Shown here: positions 8,883 through 15,505 of the stretch, one piece after another | How positions within the stretch are numbered: the stretch's first letter is position 1 | Layout: every line of letters starts with the position of its first letter | NCBI GenBank assembly: GCA_045586595.1 | Contig: JAZNAQ010000026.1 | Span: forward strand, 49,815 to 113,814 | From: SIG480 sp045586595 | GTDB lineage: Bacteria > Bacillota > Clostridia > Oscillospirales > JAAYXM01 | DNA: 64,000 nucleotides | Direction: 5' to 3' | Notes under the pieces: generated by a model | The model's database searches: none | What the model was told of the DNA's origin: nothing | What the model saw: the letters and a program-made list of their open reading frames with translations, nothing else | Translations under genes and position numbers: made by a program

Positions 8883-8953
8883 TTATATCACAGATGTAAT
8901 CAGGTTTTGACACAAGCACAAAACACCCCTTGACTATGAAAAGAGATGAATAA

Positions 8954-10324
8954 ATGAACAGGGAAGTAAATCAATACGAAAAAATGACCACTTGGCCTAT
9001 ACCTAAGCTTGTAATTACACTGGGTATTCCTACAACTATCAGTATGCTGGTAACTAATATCTATAATATGGCGGACACTTATTTTGTAAGTGAGCTTGGC
9101 AACAGCGCCAGCGGTGCAGTCGGTGTTGTGTTTGGTTTGATGGCAATCATTCAAGCTTTTGGGTTTATGTTTGGCCACGGAGCGGGAAGTATAATTGCAC
9201 GAAAATTGGGGCAGAAAGATTCTCATAGTGCAAGTGTTTTTGCTTCTTTAAGTATTATGGCGTGTCTTTGCGTAGGTGCTCTGATTGGCGTTTTAGGCCT
9301 TATATTTATAGAACCTCTTATGCGGATACTTGGCAGTACTGCAACTATTCTTCCATATGCGAAGGGATATGGAATATATATTCTTATTGCGGCTCCCTTT
9401 ACTATGACAAGTTTTGCGTTAAATAACATTTTAAGGTATGAGGGCAAAGCGTTTTTTTCTATGATAGGTCTTACCATTGGCGGGATTTTAAATATAATAT
9501 GCGACCCGATACTGATATTTGGTTTTGATATGGGTATAGCGGGCGCAGGTCTGTCTACAGCTATCTCGCAGGTGATAGGATTTTTGATTTTGCTTTCTAT
9601 GTTTTTGAGGGGGAAAACACTTAGCAAGCTTAGCGTTAAATTTATAAAAGAAAATCCTAAAGGGATATTTGAGATTATGGCAACGGGATTTCCTAGCCTG
9701 TGCCGTCAGGGGTTAAGCAGTATTGCTACGATGACCCTGAACAATCTGGCAGGCGGAGTTGGCGGAGATGCCGCCGTTGCGGCGATGTCTATTGTAAATA
9801 GGATTACGTTCTTTATCTTTGCTGTAGGTCTTGGCATTGGGCAAGGGTTTCAGCCCGTGGCGTCATTTAACTACGGGGCAAAGATATATTCGAGGGTGAA
9901 AAAAGCGTTTTATTTTACCCTCGGAGCGGGAGAAGTGCTGTTGTGTGTATTAGTTGTGGTTGGTCTGGTGTTTTCAAATCACTTAATAGGGATCTTCCGT
10001 AATGATCCGACGGTTATTGATATAGGGACGCTTAGTTTGAAGTTACAGCTTTTAGCACTTTTCTTTCACCCGTTGACAATCTGTTCAAATATGCTTTTCC
10101 AGAGTATAGGAGAAAATAAGAAGGCAACCTTTTTATCAATGCTCAGAAGCGGAATATTGTTTATACCTATTTTGTTGATACTAACGAGATTTTTTGGCCT
10201 TTTCGGAGTTCAGTCAGCTCAGGCAATAGCGGATGTGCTTGCATTTTTTGTTTCTGCACCGCTTGTATTGAGCTTTTTAAAAAAGCTTCCGGACGACCAA
10301 CCTGACGTTAAGCCTGTTGGGTAA
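8954..10324 (+). CDS. MATE family multidrug/Na+-driven efflux transporter
   Basis: A 456-residue polytopic protein with about twelve membrane spans in two homologous halves. The N-terminus shows the MATE pattern LVITLGIPTTISMLVTNIYN and MADTYFVSELG, and the second half has GLGIGQGFQPVASFNYGA. Such pumps export cationic drugs or metabolites by ion exchange; the substrate cannot be told. The gap from ribU is 71 bases without a clear terminator, so partial read-through from the riboswitch operon is possible. The accessory island begins directly after it. Confidence 0.93.
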   Translation: MNREVNQYEKMTTWPIPKLVITLGIPTTISMLVTNIYNMADTYFVSELGNSASGAVGVVFGLMAIIQAFGFMFGHGAGSIIARKLGQKDSHSASVFASLSIMACLCVGALIGVLGLIFIEPLMRILGSTATILPYAKGYGIYILIAAPFTMTSFALNNILRYEGKAFFSMIGLTIGGILNIICDPILIFGFDMGIAGAGLSTAISQVIGFLILLSMFLRGKTLSKLSVKFIKENPKGIFEIMATGFPSLCRQGLSSIATMTLNNLAGGVGGDAAVAAMSIVNRITFFIFAVGLGIGQGFQPVASFNYGAKIYSRVKKAFYFTLGAGEVLLCVLVVVGLVFSNHLIGIFRNDPTVIDIGTLSLKLQLLALFFHPLTICSNMLFQSIGENKKATFLSMLRSGILFIPILLILTRFFGLFGVQSAQAIADVLAFFVSAPLVLSFLKKLPDDQPDVKPVG

Positions 10325-10370
10325 GGCGTTGTGTGTTTCAAGAGAGTAAGGTTTGAATTACATATACTTA

Positions 10371-10428
10371 ATTTTTGTTCCTACCTTAACACGAGGCTAT
10401 AAAGGATGTCGGATGTTGTCGAAAGGAA
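10371..10428 (+). repeat. Leader module, copy A (accessory island)
   Basis: The TTTTTGTTCCTACCTTAACACGA-type box is followed by a short spacer and TGTCGAAAGGA just ahead of the next start codon. The same arrangement recurs at 12167, 13073 and 14560 in front of unrelated genes. Confidence 0.7.
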
Positions 10429-10434
10429 TGCGAA

Positions 10435-10773
10435 ATGAAAAAAGTTATTATTGGAATTTTAATTGCGTCATTAGTTGATATAAGTTTTGGTGTGCCGTAT
10501 TGGGTTGACGATTTTGCATGTGCAAAATATCATAATAAAATTGAAGCTGTTGTTTCAAGTGTTGATGGTGTCAAGGTAATAGATATGTTGAGTGGGTGTG
10601 GAAATCCGGCTAATGGAAATCATACCAGTAAGATCGTCGTTGCTTTGGTTGAAACAGAAATGACAGTTGCAGATTTAACAGATGAATTTTCAAATGCATA
10701 TAGAATAATGCCTTTTGATGAATTATTGAATGAAACTGAAACATTTGATAGATTTTATGTTAAATACATCTGA
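10435..10773 (+). CDS. Small anchored or exported protein of unknown function, truncated and chimeric copy
   Basis: Not a recognised family. The 112-residue product starts with a signal- or anchor-like hydrophobic stretch (about 3-22), then VPYWVDDFACAKYHNKIE, and a central VIDMLSGCGNPANG motif. It is a clear paralog of the 137-residue product at 14629 up to ETFDRF, where the two genes share 56 identical bases (10701-10756 and 14895-14950). It then diverges abruptly and ends after six codons. Another frame (10757-10816) stays open across the junction for 19 codons and may be the tail of a different gene. It looks like a recombination product that may have lost function. Confidence 0.6.
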   Translation: MKKVIIGILIASLVDISFGVPYWVDDFACAKYHNKIEAVVSSVDGVKVIDMLSGCGNPANGNHTSKIVVALVETEMTVADLTDEFSNAYRIMPFDELLNETETFDRFYVKYI

Positions 10774-10821
10774 ATACGACAAGTACTATGAAATTGTAGG
10801 GGTGTCGTATAGATAAAAAGG

Positions 10822-10850
10822 TTGCGTCTAAACCCTATATCCCTTACAAT
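10822..10850 (+). promoter_or_regulatory. Putative promoter of the YgjV-like gene (diverged leader core)
   Basis: TTGCGT, 17-base spacer, TACAAT, 32 bases before the next start. The spacer (CTAAACCCTATATCCCT) aligns with the TTGGCATCTAGA leader cores at 13376 and 15083. Confidence 0.45.
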
Positions 10851-10881
10851 ACATGTTTATTATAAACAAAGGTGGATTTAT

Positions 10882-11388
10882 ATGGCGCACATACTGGGAG
10901 TATTGGCGGTTGCGACCTTTCTTTTAAGCTTTCAGTTTAAAAAGAGAAGAAACATTATTGCTGTCAATTTAACCTCAAGGCTGTTATACATATTACAATA
11001 CATTTTTCTTGGAGCATTTGAGGGTGCTGTTTTAGATTTTATGGGGCTTTTGTTGTCCTTTTTCGCAGGATACAAAGAAAAAGAGTTTGTGATAAAGCAT
11101 TTTAAGGCTATTATGGTGGTTATCAGCCTGCTCTTTTTGGCGGTAGGACTTGCCTTGTATGAAAACATATTCAGTATATTCGCTATTTTGGGGATTGTTT
11201 TTGAAATCGTTGCTTTGTGGCTGACAAAAGAAAAAAACATAAGAATTCTTTCTATGGTTGCAGCCCCATTTTGGCTTGTTTATAATCTGGCAAACTCGGC
11301 ATACGGCTCTGTAGTCGGGAATGTTCTGGTAATGGTTTCAATCGCAATTGCTATGGTAAGACTTGATTTTAATAAAAAAGCAATTTAA
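10882..11388 (+). CDS. YgjV-like inner membrane protein
   Basis: A 168-residue, mostly hydrophobic protein with about five or six membrane spans. It resembles the YgjV family (opening MAHILGVLAVATFLLSFQFKKRR, then a second helix ending in FLGAFEGAVLDFMG). Function is unknown for the family. The frame continues 20 codons upstream, but AAAGGTGG precedes this ATG by six bases. The methyltransferase gene follows after 20 bases, so these two are one transcription unit. Confidence 0.7.
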   Translation: MAHILGVLAVATFLLSFQFKKRRNIIAVNLTSRLLYILQYIFLGAFEGAVLDFMGLLLSFFAGYKEKEFVIKHFKAIMVVISLLFLAVGLALYENIFSIFAILGIVFEIVALWLTKEKNIRILSMVAAPFWLVYNLANSAYGSVVGNVLVMVSIAIAMVRLDFNKKAI

Positions 11389-11408
11389 CTGTAAAAAGGA
11401 ATATAGAT

Positions 11409-12167
11409 ATGGATATCATACAGACTTTTTATGACAATTTGGCTTCACAATATGATAAACTTTTTCTTGATTGGCAAGCCACATTAAAAGAACAAGCCTT
11501 GATTTTAGATAAACTGTTTAAAGATAACGGATATGATAATAAGTCTAAAATTCTTGATTGTGCCTGTGGCATTGGAACACAATCAATAGGGCTTGCTGCT
11601 CTGGGGTATAATTTAACAGCTTCTGACATAAGCGATTGTGAACTTGAAGAAGCAAGAAAACGAGCTATAAAAAACGATGTAAAGATTTGTTTTAAAAACG
11701 CTGACTTTCGTACATTATCTAAAACCTTTTCGCGGGAGTTCGACATTGTTATTGCTATGGATAATGCTTTGCCGCATATGCTATCAAAGAGTGATTTGGA
11801 AACGGCTATCAAGAGCATCACAGGTCGGGTAGCGTCAGGCGGTATGTTTGTTGCCAGCATTAGAGATTATGATGATTTGCTTAATAGCAAGCCACCATAT
11901 TCTGCACCGTATATACATAAGACAGAAAAGGGGCAGAGAGTGTCCTTTCAGACATGGAACTGGGACGGTGACTGTTACAAGCTTATCCAGTATATTATCG
12001 AAGATGATAAAACTCTAAAAACAAATAAATTTGAATGTGAATACAGGGCGGTTCGTAGAGAAGAAATTACAAATCTACTTCTCTCTAATGGTTGCAGTAA
12101 TGTGGTATGGAAATTTACTAAAGAAACGGGCTTTTATCAACCAATTGTAATTGCCAAAAAACAATAA
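11409..12167 (+). CDS. Class I SAM-dependent methyltransferase
   Basis: A 252-residue soluble protein with a Rossmann-fold methyltransferase core. Motif I is ILDCACGIGTQSIGLAALGY (about 56-75), followed by the acidic residue in TASDIS and a post-I segment FDIVIAMDNALPHML. The substrate is unknown. The start has AAAGGAATAT upstream. The first 23 bases of this gene recur at 13057, where the copy runs straight into a stop codon, showing that a second copy once existed or was partly duplicated in the island. Confidence 0.85.
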   Translation: MDIIQTFYDNLASQYDKLFLDWQATLKEQALILDKLFKDNGYDNKSKILDCACGIGTQSIGLAALGYNLTASDISDCELEEARKRAIKNDVKICFKNADFRTLSKTFSREFDIVIAMDNALPHMLSKSDLETAIKSITGRVASGGMFVASIRDYDDLLNSKPPYSAPYIHKTEKGQRVSFQTWNWDGDCYKLIQYIIEDDKTLKTNKFECEYRAVRREEITNLLLSNGCSNVVWKFTKETGFYQPIVIAKKQ

Positions 12168-12223
12168 TTTTTTGTTTCTAACTTGACACGAGCGATAAAG
12201 ATATAGAATAATGTCGAAAGGAG
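12167..12223 (+). repeat. Leader module, copy B (accessory island)
   Basis: TTTTTTGTTTCTAACTTGAC opens the module right behind the methyltransferase stop, and ATGTCGAAAGGAG closes it eight bases before the next start. TTGACA, 18 bases, AATAAT could act as a promoter here. Confidence 0.7.
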
Positions 12224-12230
12224 TAGTTAG

Positions 12231-12944
12231 ATGAAAAAGAAAATTATAGTAACTACATTAGTAATTATATTTCTTGTAGCATTATGTGTTGTAGTTGCAT
12301 TGTGGTTTAATCCGAATTTAAATAAATTCAAATTAAAAAGTGTAGAGAATAATGCGTTGGAATATATACATCAAACATATCCTGAATTTACAGTCGATGA
12401 TATTTCTGTTAGACACGAGTGGGGATCAATTTATTGTGATGGTGGTCATTATGTTGTTGATTATAATGACGAGAAAAGCGAAAGTCGAACGATAATATTT
12501 GACCATGCAGGTGCGGAAATTTTATCAGATAAATATATTGACTATGAGGCTTGGAAGATTATATATGATTATGAAGATAGTATAAAGGCACAAGTAACGG
12601 ATGCTTTGAAAAATAAGTTGTCAATAGATGCGCATTATGTCATTATAGATGATATAAATGTATATGGTAAAGAACGGGAAATTGTTTTGGATGGATTGGA
12701 TATATCAAGGGATTCTGTAAATTGCAGTATAGGTATTATCGGTGAAGATAATAGTTTATCCTTGGAGTTTGCGAAACTATCAAAAGAAATTTTTTGTACA
12801 GTATTTTCTTTAAAATTACCTATAGAGAATATAGAAATTTATCAACATAACTCGCCTGACAGCAGATTCGATATAACTTGCCCTGTGGATATGGGTACAA
12901 TGAGCATAGAAGAAATTGAGAAACTTGTCAATTTTTGTTTCTAA
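12231..12944 (+). CDS. Membrane-anchored protein of unknown function
   Basis: Not recognised. 237 residues: a short basic N-terminus, one strong hydrophobic segment (about 4-26), then a polar, acidic extracytoplasmic domain of about 210 residues without cysteine pairs or catalytic motifs that I can identify. The pattern NALEYIHQTYPEFTVDDI after the anchor is reminiscent of small Firmicutes YfjL-like lipoproteins or anchored proteins, a weak resemblance. Base composition is more AT-rich than the housekeeping genes around the island. Its last codons and its stop (NFCF, TAA) lie inside the repeated TTTTTGTTTCTAAC box. Confidence 0.65.
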   Translation: MKKKIIVTTLVIIFLVALCVVVALWFNPNLNKFKLKSVENNALEYIHQTYPEFTVDDISVRHEWGSIYCDGGHYVVDYNDEKSESRTIIFDHAGAEILSDKYIDYEAWKIIYDYEDSIKAQVTDALKNKLSIDAHYVIIDDINVYGKEREIVLDGLDISRDSVNCSIGIIGEDNSLSLEFAKLSKEIFCTVFSLKLPIENIEIYQHNSPDSRFDITCPVDMGTMSIEEIEKLVNFCF

Positions 12945-13001
12945 CATGATTTGAACTTGACACCAAAAATATTTGCATCTAAAACTTATGTGTCGTAATG
13001 T
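12931..13001 (+). repeat. Leader module, copy D, with promoter-like core
   Basis: ATTTTTGTTTCTAACATGAT, then TTGAACTTGACACC, then TTTGCA (12972-12977), an 18-base spacer and TAATGT (12996-13001). It joins the first box of copies A-C to the TTTGCATCTAAAA core that matches copies E and F, which shows that these are parts of one leader family. Confidence 0.6.
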
Positions 13002-13042
13002 ATATCGTATCGAATTTGTCTAAAAAAGAAGTTAAAATGCGG

Positions 13043-13080
13043 AAGGGAATATCTTTATGGATATCATACAGACTTTTTAA
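13043..13080 (+). pseudogene. Remnant of the 5' end of a methyltransferase gene
   Basis: GGAAGGGAATAT and an ATG at 13057 are followed by seven codons (MDIIQTF) and TAA. Bases 13057-13079 are identical to the first 23 bases of the intact methyltransferase gene at 11409. The rest of the gene is missing; the copy runs directly into the TTAACACGA of another leader module, so a deletion joined the two. Confidence 0.75.
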
Positions 13081-13107
13081 CACGAAAGATGTTCGATGAT
13101 CTCGAAA
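13073..13107 (+). repeat. Leader module, copy A', interrupted by the palindromic element
   Basis: TTTTTAACACGAAAGATGTTCGATGATCTCGAAA matches the second half of copy A. Its ribosome binding site lies 130 bases further on (AAAGGAGCACG at 13241), because the MITE-like element sits between. Confidence 0.6.
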
Positions 13108-13110
13108 AAA

Positions 13111-13240
13111 CAAAGCCTTCCCCTTGAGGAGAAGGTTGTGTGCGAAGCAACTCGGATGAGGTGGAAAAGATAACGATTGCTTTGCAATCTACACCTCACC
13201 ACCGCCTACGGCGGAGCCTCTCCTCAAGGAGAAGCCTTTG
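13111..13240. mobile_element. 130-bp MITE-like palindromic element
   Basis: The ends are imperfect inverted repeats of 21 bases (CAAAGCCTTCCCCTTGAGGA at the left, TCCTCAAGGAGAAGCCTTTG at the right). Internal matching segments (GGATGAGGTGG, CACCTCACCACCG, GCCTACGGCGG) complete a long hairpin. Short AAA runs flank it. It has no coding capacity and no transposase, as expected for a non-autonomous element; similar CCTTCCCCTTGAGG palindromes are common in gut Clostridia, from memory. It splits a leader module just before the ribosome binding site of the 26-residue gene. Confidence 0.75.
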
Positions 13241-13254
13241 AAAGGAGCACGATT

Positions 13255-13335
13255 ATGGATTTTGTAACTTGGTTTGTAATTGCTATTGCAATAATCGTTC
13301 CAGTAGCAACATATATTTTTCACAATAAGGAATGA
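13255..13335 (+). CDS. 26-residue single-span membrane microprotein
   Basis: An ATG with AAAGGAG eight bases upstream opens a 26-codon frame: MDFVTWFVIAIAIIVPVATY, then IFHNKE. It is one hydrophobic helix (about 5-22) with a charged C-terminus. The ribosome binding site and spacing match those of the other island genes, and leader copy E follows right after the stop. The shape resembles small membrane peptides, including type I toxins, but nothing here proves either. Could be a chance frame. Confidence 0.5.
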   Translation: MDFVTWFVIAIAIIVPVATYIFHNKE

Positions 13336-13343
13336 TATTTGCT

Positions 13344-13405
13344 CTTACCTTGATATGAAGATGTTTTCAAAATAATTGGCATCTAGATTATACAGTCTTT
13401 ATAAA
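13344..13405 (+). promoter_or_regulatory. Leader module, copy E, with promoter of the DUF4375 gene
   Basis: TTGGCA (13376-13381), 18-base spacer, TATAAA (13400-13405). The block TTGGCATCTAGA-T/A-TATACAGTCTTTATAAA is repeated almost exactly in front of yhbY at 15083. Confidence 0.65.
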
Positions 13406-13462
13406 GTTTGATATACAAGGGATAAAATCGAATAAAACATAAAAAGAAAAAGGAGAATGAAA

Positions 13463-14557
13463 ATGTCAGCAAAAACAAAAATAATAACTTTAATTGCGGT
13501 CTTGATATTATGTCTTGGAATGATTGTATATGGTACAATATCTGAAGGAAACTCAATAATGGATATAATGCCGAGATTGATTTTAATGGGACTGACAGCA
13601 GTAGTAGTCATAATAAGAATTGCATCAAATTCTCCTAAAAAACAATCTATTGATATAGAATCATTGAAAAAGGATATTGTTACAGCTAAAGAATGGATAA
13701 AAACAGCTCTTGAATCATCAAGCTACCAGGCAGATTTCTCAATTGAAAGTTTAAAAGATATTGACCGTTTCTTTGACGAGCAAAACAAAGATGATGGTAT
13801 TTTATCGCAAAATACAGGTAGAATACTTTTTGCTTTAGGTGTATATGTTGGGGAAACTATAATTTCAAACTATGGTGGTCAGTGGGATTTGAGCGGTTGT
13901 AAGAGTGAAACAAGTATTAGTGTAAGAGTTGATGAAAACACAGTTTTGTTCCCGGTTATCAGAGTTATGGCAAGATATGAGTATGGCACTGTAAATAGCA
14001 TTTATGCTTACGGTTGTAGTATCAAGAAAGAAGAAAAGAGAAACTCAACAGATGTTGAAATTGATACATCAATAGTTGAAACTAAAAACATTGATGATAT
14101 ATGGAGAATAGAGGAAAAAGAAAACTTTATAGTTGCATTGAGTCAATACATAGCAGAAAAGTGTGAGTACGGAGATAATATTGAAACTCTGAATGAAGAA
14201 CAGAGAGTTTTCTATATTACACAGGCTTTAGAAATGGAAGTTAACAATGGCGGTTTCGCGCAGTTTTTCTTTAATTCTAATGGTATGTTTGCCAATGAAC
14301 TTATTGCGTCTTTTGAAAAAATCGGTGCAATGAAAACAGCAGAAATTTGCAAAAAGGCGATTAGTATATACGGAGATGAAGTTCCAACTGACAGAGATGA
14401 AAGAGAAGATGGTTTAACCCCTGATGATGAAAAAGAGGAAGAAAGAATAGAAGAATTGCTTAACGAATGTGACGATGCGTTCTTTGAATACGAAGATGAT
14501 TTAGTCGAATTAAATTATCAATTTATCATCAACAATAAGGAGTCATTTATGAACTAA
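13463..14557 (+). CDS. Membrane protein with C-terminal DUF4375-like domain
   Basis: 364 residues. Two hydrophobic segments at the N-terminus (about 5-26 and 35-52) are followed by a cytoplasmic part. Residues of about 225-355 hold a DUF4375-like domain with the hallmark MEVNNGGFAQFFFN and an acidic linker DEREDGLTPDDEKEEERIEE. Function is unknown; such domains occur as stand-alone proteins and in loci resembling immunity gene arrays. The second ATG is chosen because AAGGAG lies seven bases before it but only one base before the first. AT-rich like the rest of the island. Confidence 0.75.
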   Translation: MSAKTKIITLIAVLILCLGMIVYGTISEGNSIMDIMPRLILMGLTAVVVIIRIASNSPKKQSIDIESLKKDIVTAKEWIKTALESSSYQADFSIESLKDIDRFFDEQNKDDGILSQNTGRILFALGVYVGETIISNYGGQWDLSGCKSETSISVRVDENTVLFPVIRVMARYEYGTVNSIYAYGCSIKKEEKRNSTDVEIDTSIVETKNIDDIWRIEEKENFIVALSQYIAEKCEYGDNIETLNEEQRVFYITQALEMEVNNGGFAQFFFNSNGMFANELIASFEKIGAMKTAEICKKAISIYGDEVPTDRDEREDGLTPDDEKEEERIEELLNECDDAFFEYEDDLVELNYQFIINNKESFMN

Positions 14558-14559
14558 TA

Positions 14560-14618
14560 TTTTTTTGTCCCTAACTTGACAAAATCATAGTAAGATTGTC
14601 GAAAAAAGTCGAAAGGAG
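14560..14618 (+). repeat. Leader module, copy C (accessory island)
   Basis: TTTTTTTGTCCCTAACTTGAC directly follows the DUF4375 gene stop; AAGTCGAAAGGAG closes it before the next start. TTGACAA and TTGTCGAA inside could pair into a small hairpin upstream of the ribosome binding site. Confidence 0.7.
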
Positions 14619-14628
14619 AGGCGAGCAT

Positions 14629-15042
14629 ATGAAGAAAATTATTATTGGAATTTTAATTGCATTATTGGCTTTCGTAAGTGTTTGTGTACCATATTGGGTT
14701 GATGATTTAGCATGTGCAAAATATCATACAAAAATAGAAAACGTTGTTTCGAGTGTTGATGAACTTAAAGTAATAGATATGTTAAGTGGATGCGGAAATC
14801 CGGCTAATGGTGATCATACCAGTAAAATTGTGGTTGTTTTAATAGAAACCCAAATGACACTTGATGAGCTGAAGAGTAAATTTCCAGATTCATTTAGAAT
14901 AATGCCTTTTGATGAATTATTGAATGAAACTGAAACATTTGATAGATTTTCTAAACACGTTACAGAAAACAGTGATGATAATTACGTGATTGTGTATTCG
15001 GAGAGTGCACCTTTTTACTACCTGGATTTAAGAGGTCATTAA
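14629..15042 (+). CDS. Small anchored or exported protein of unknown function, full-length copy
   Basis: A 137-residue paralog of the truncated product at 10435. Hydrophobic N-terminus (about 3-22), VPYWVDDLACAKYHTKIE, central VIDMLSGCGNPANGDHTSKIV, then a C-terminal part after ETFDRF with DNYVIVYSESAPFYYLDL, absent from the other copy. Two cysteines in the mature part could form a disulfide. No family recognised. The start is set at MKKIIIGI; the frame extends 11 codons further up through the leader repeat, which is shared with unrelated genes and so is unlikely to be coding. Confidence 0.65.
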   Translation: MKKIIIGILIALLAFVSVCVPYWVDDLACAKYHTKIENVVSSVDELKVIDMLSGCGNPANGDHTSKIVVVLIETQMTLDELKSKFPDSFRIMPFDELLNETETFDRFSKHVTENSDDNYVIVYSESAPFYYLDLRGH

Positions 15043-15046
15043 TCTT

Positions 15047-15112
15047 TAGTCCCAACTGGATATGAAATATTATCCCAAAAGATTGGCATCTAGAATATAC
15101 AGTCTTTATAAA
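15047..15112 (+). promoter_or_regulatory. Leader module, copy F, with promoter of yhbY
   Basis: TTGGCA (15083-15088), 18-base spacer, TATAAA (15107-15112). Preceded by TTAGTCCCAACTGGATATGAA, which matches the first box of the other modules in weakened form. Confidence 0.65.
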
Positions 15113-15170
15113 ATAAACTAAATTTACTACATGGCCTTATATTAAAAATTAAAAGAAAAGGAAGATTATA

Positions 15171-15464
15171 ATGACAGGTAAACAAAGAGCATATTTAAGA
15201 GCATTGGCAAACGGTATTGATGCAAAATACCAGATAGGGAAAGACGGAATTGATGACGAAACAATTAAAATGGTTGATTTGGCACTTGAGGCAAATGAGC
15301 TGATTAAAATTAAAGTTCTTGAAAACGCTTTTCTCGACATACGCGAGGCTTGTGAAGAAGTATGCGAAGCGACAGGCGCATACCCTGTGCAGTGTATCGG
15401 GAACAAATTTGTTCTTTATCGTGAATCAGAAAAGAACAAGACTATAAACATCCCGAAGAAGTAA
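15171..15464 (+). CDS. yhbY: YhbY/CRS1 family RNA-binding protein
   Basis: A 97-residue single-domain protein associated with pre-50S ribosomal particles. It shows the CRM-domain pattern: TGKQRAYLRALANGIDAKYQIGKDG, then LIKIKVLENAF and a C-terminal CIGNKFVLYRE strand (GxxxxLYR type). The start has AAAAGGAAG upstream. In many Firmicutes it lies near obg or nadD; here it follows the accessory island and precedes a glycosidase gene by 41 bases. Confidence 0.9.
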   Translation: MTGKQRAYLRALANGIDAKYQIGKDGIDDETIKMVDLALEANELIKIKVLENAFLDIREACEEVCEATGAYPVQCIGNKFVLYRESEKNKTINIPKK

Positions 15465-15505
15465 CAATATAATAGATAAAACTCGTTATATGGGAGAATG
15501 ATTTT

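Noticed and set aside
13111..13240. CRISPR fragment or rho-independent terminator
   Set aside because: Only one copy with long inverted ends and no spacers; not followed by a T-run.
10371..15112. Integron gene-cassette array
   Set aside because: No integrase gene, no attC-type core sites; genes keep their own leaders with ribosome binding sites, and the repeats are leader-like rather than imperfect palindromes.
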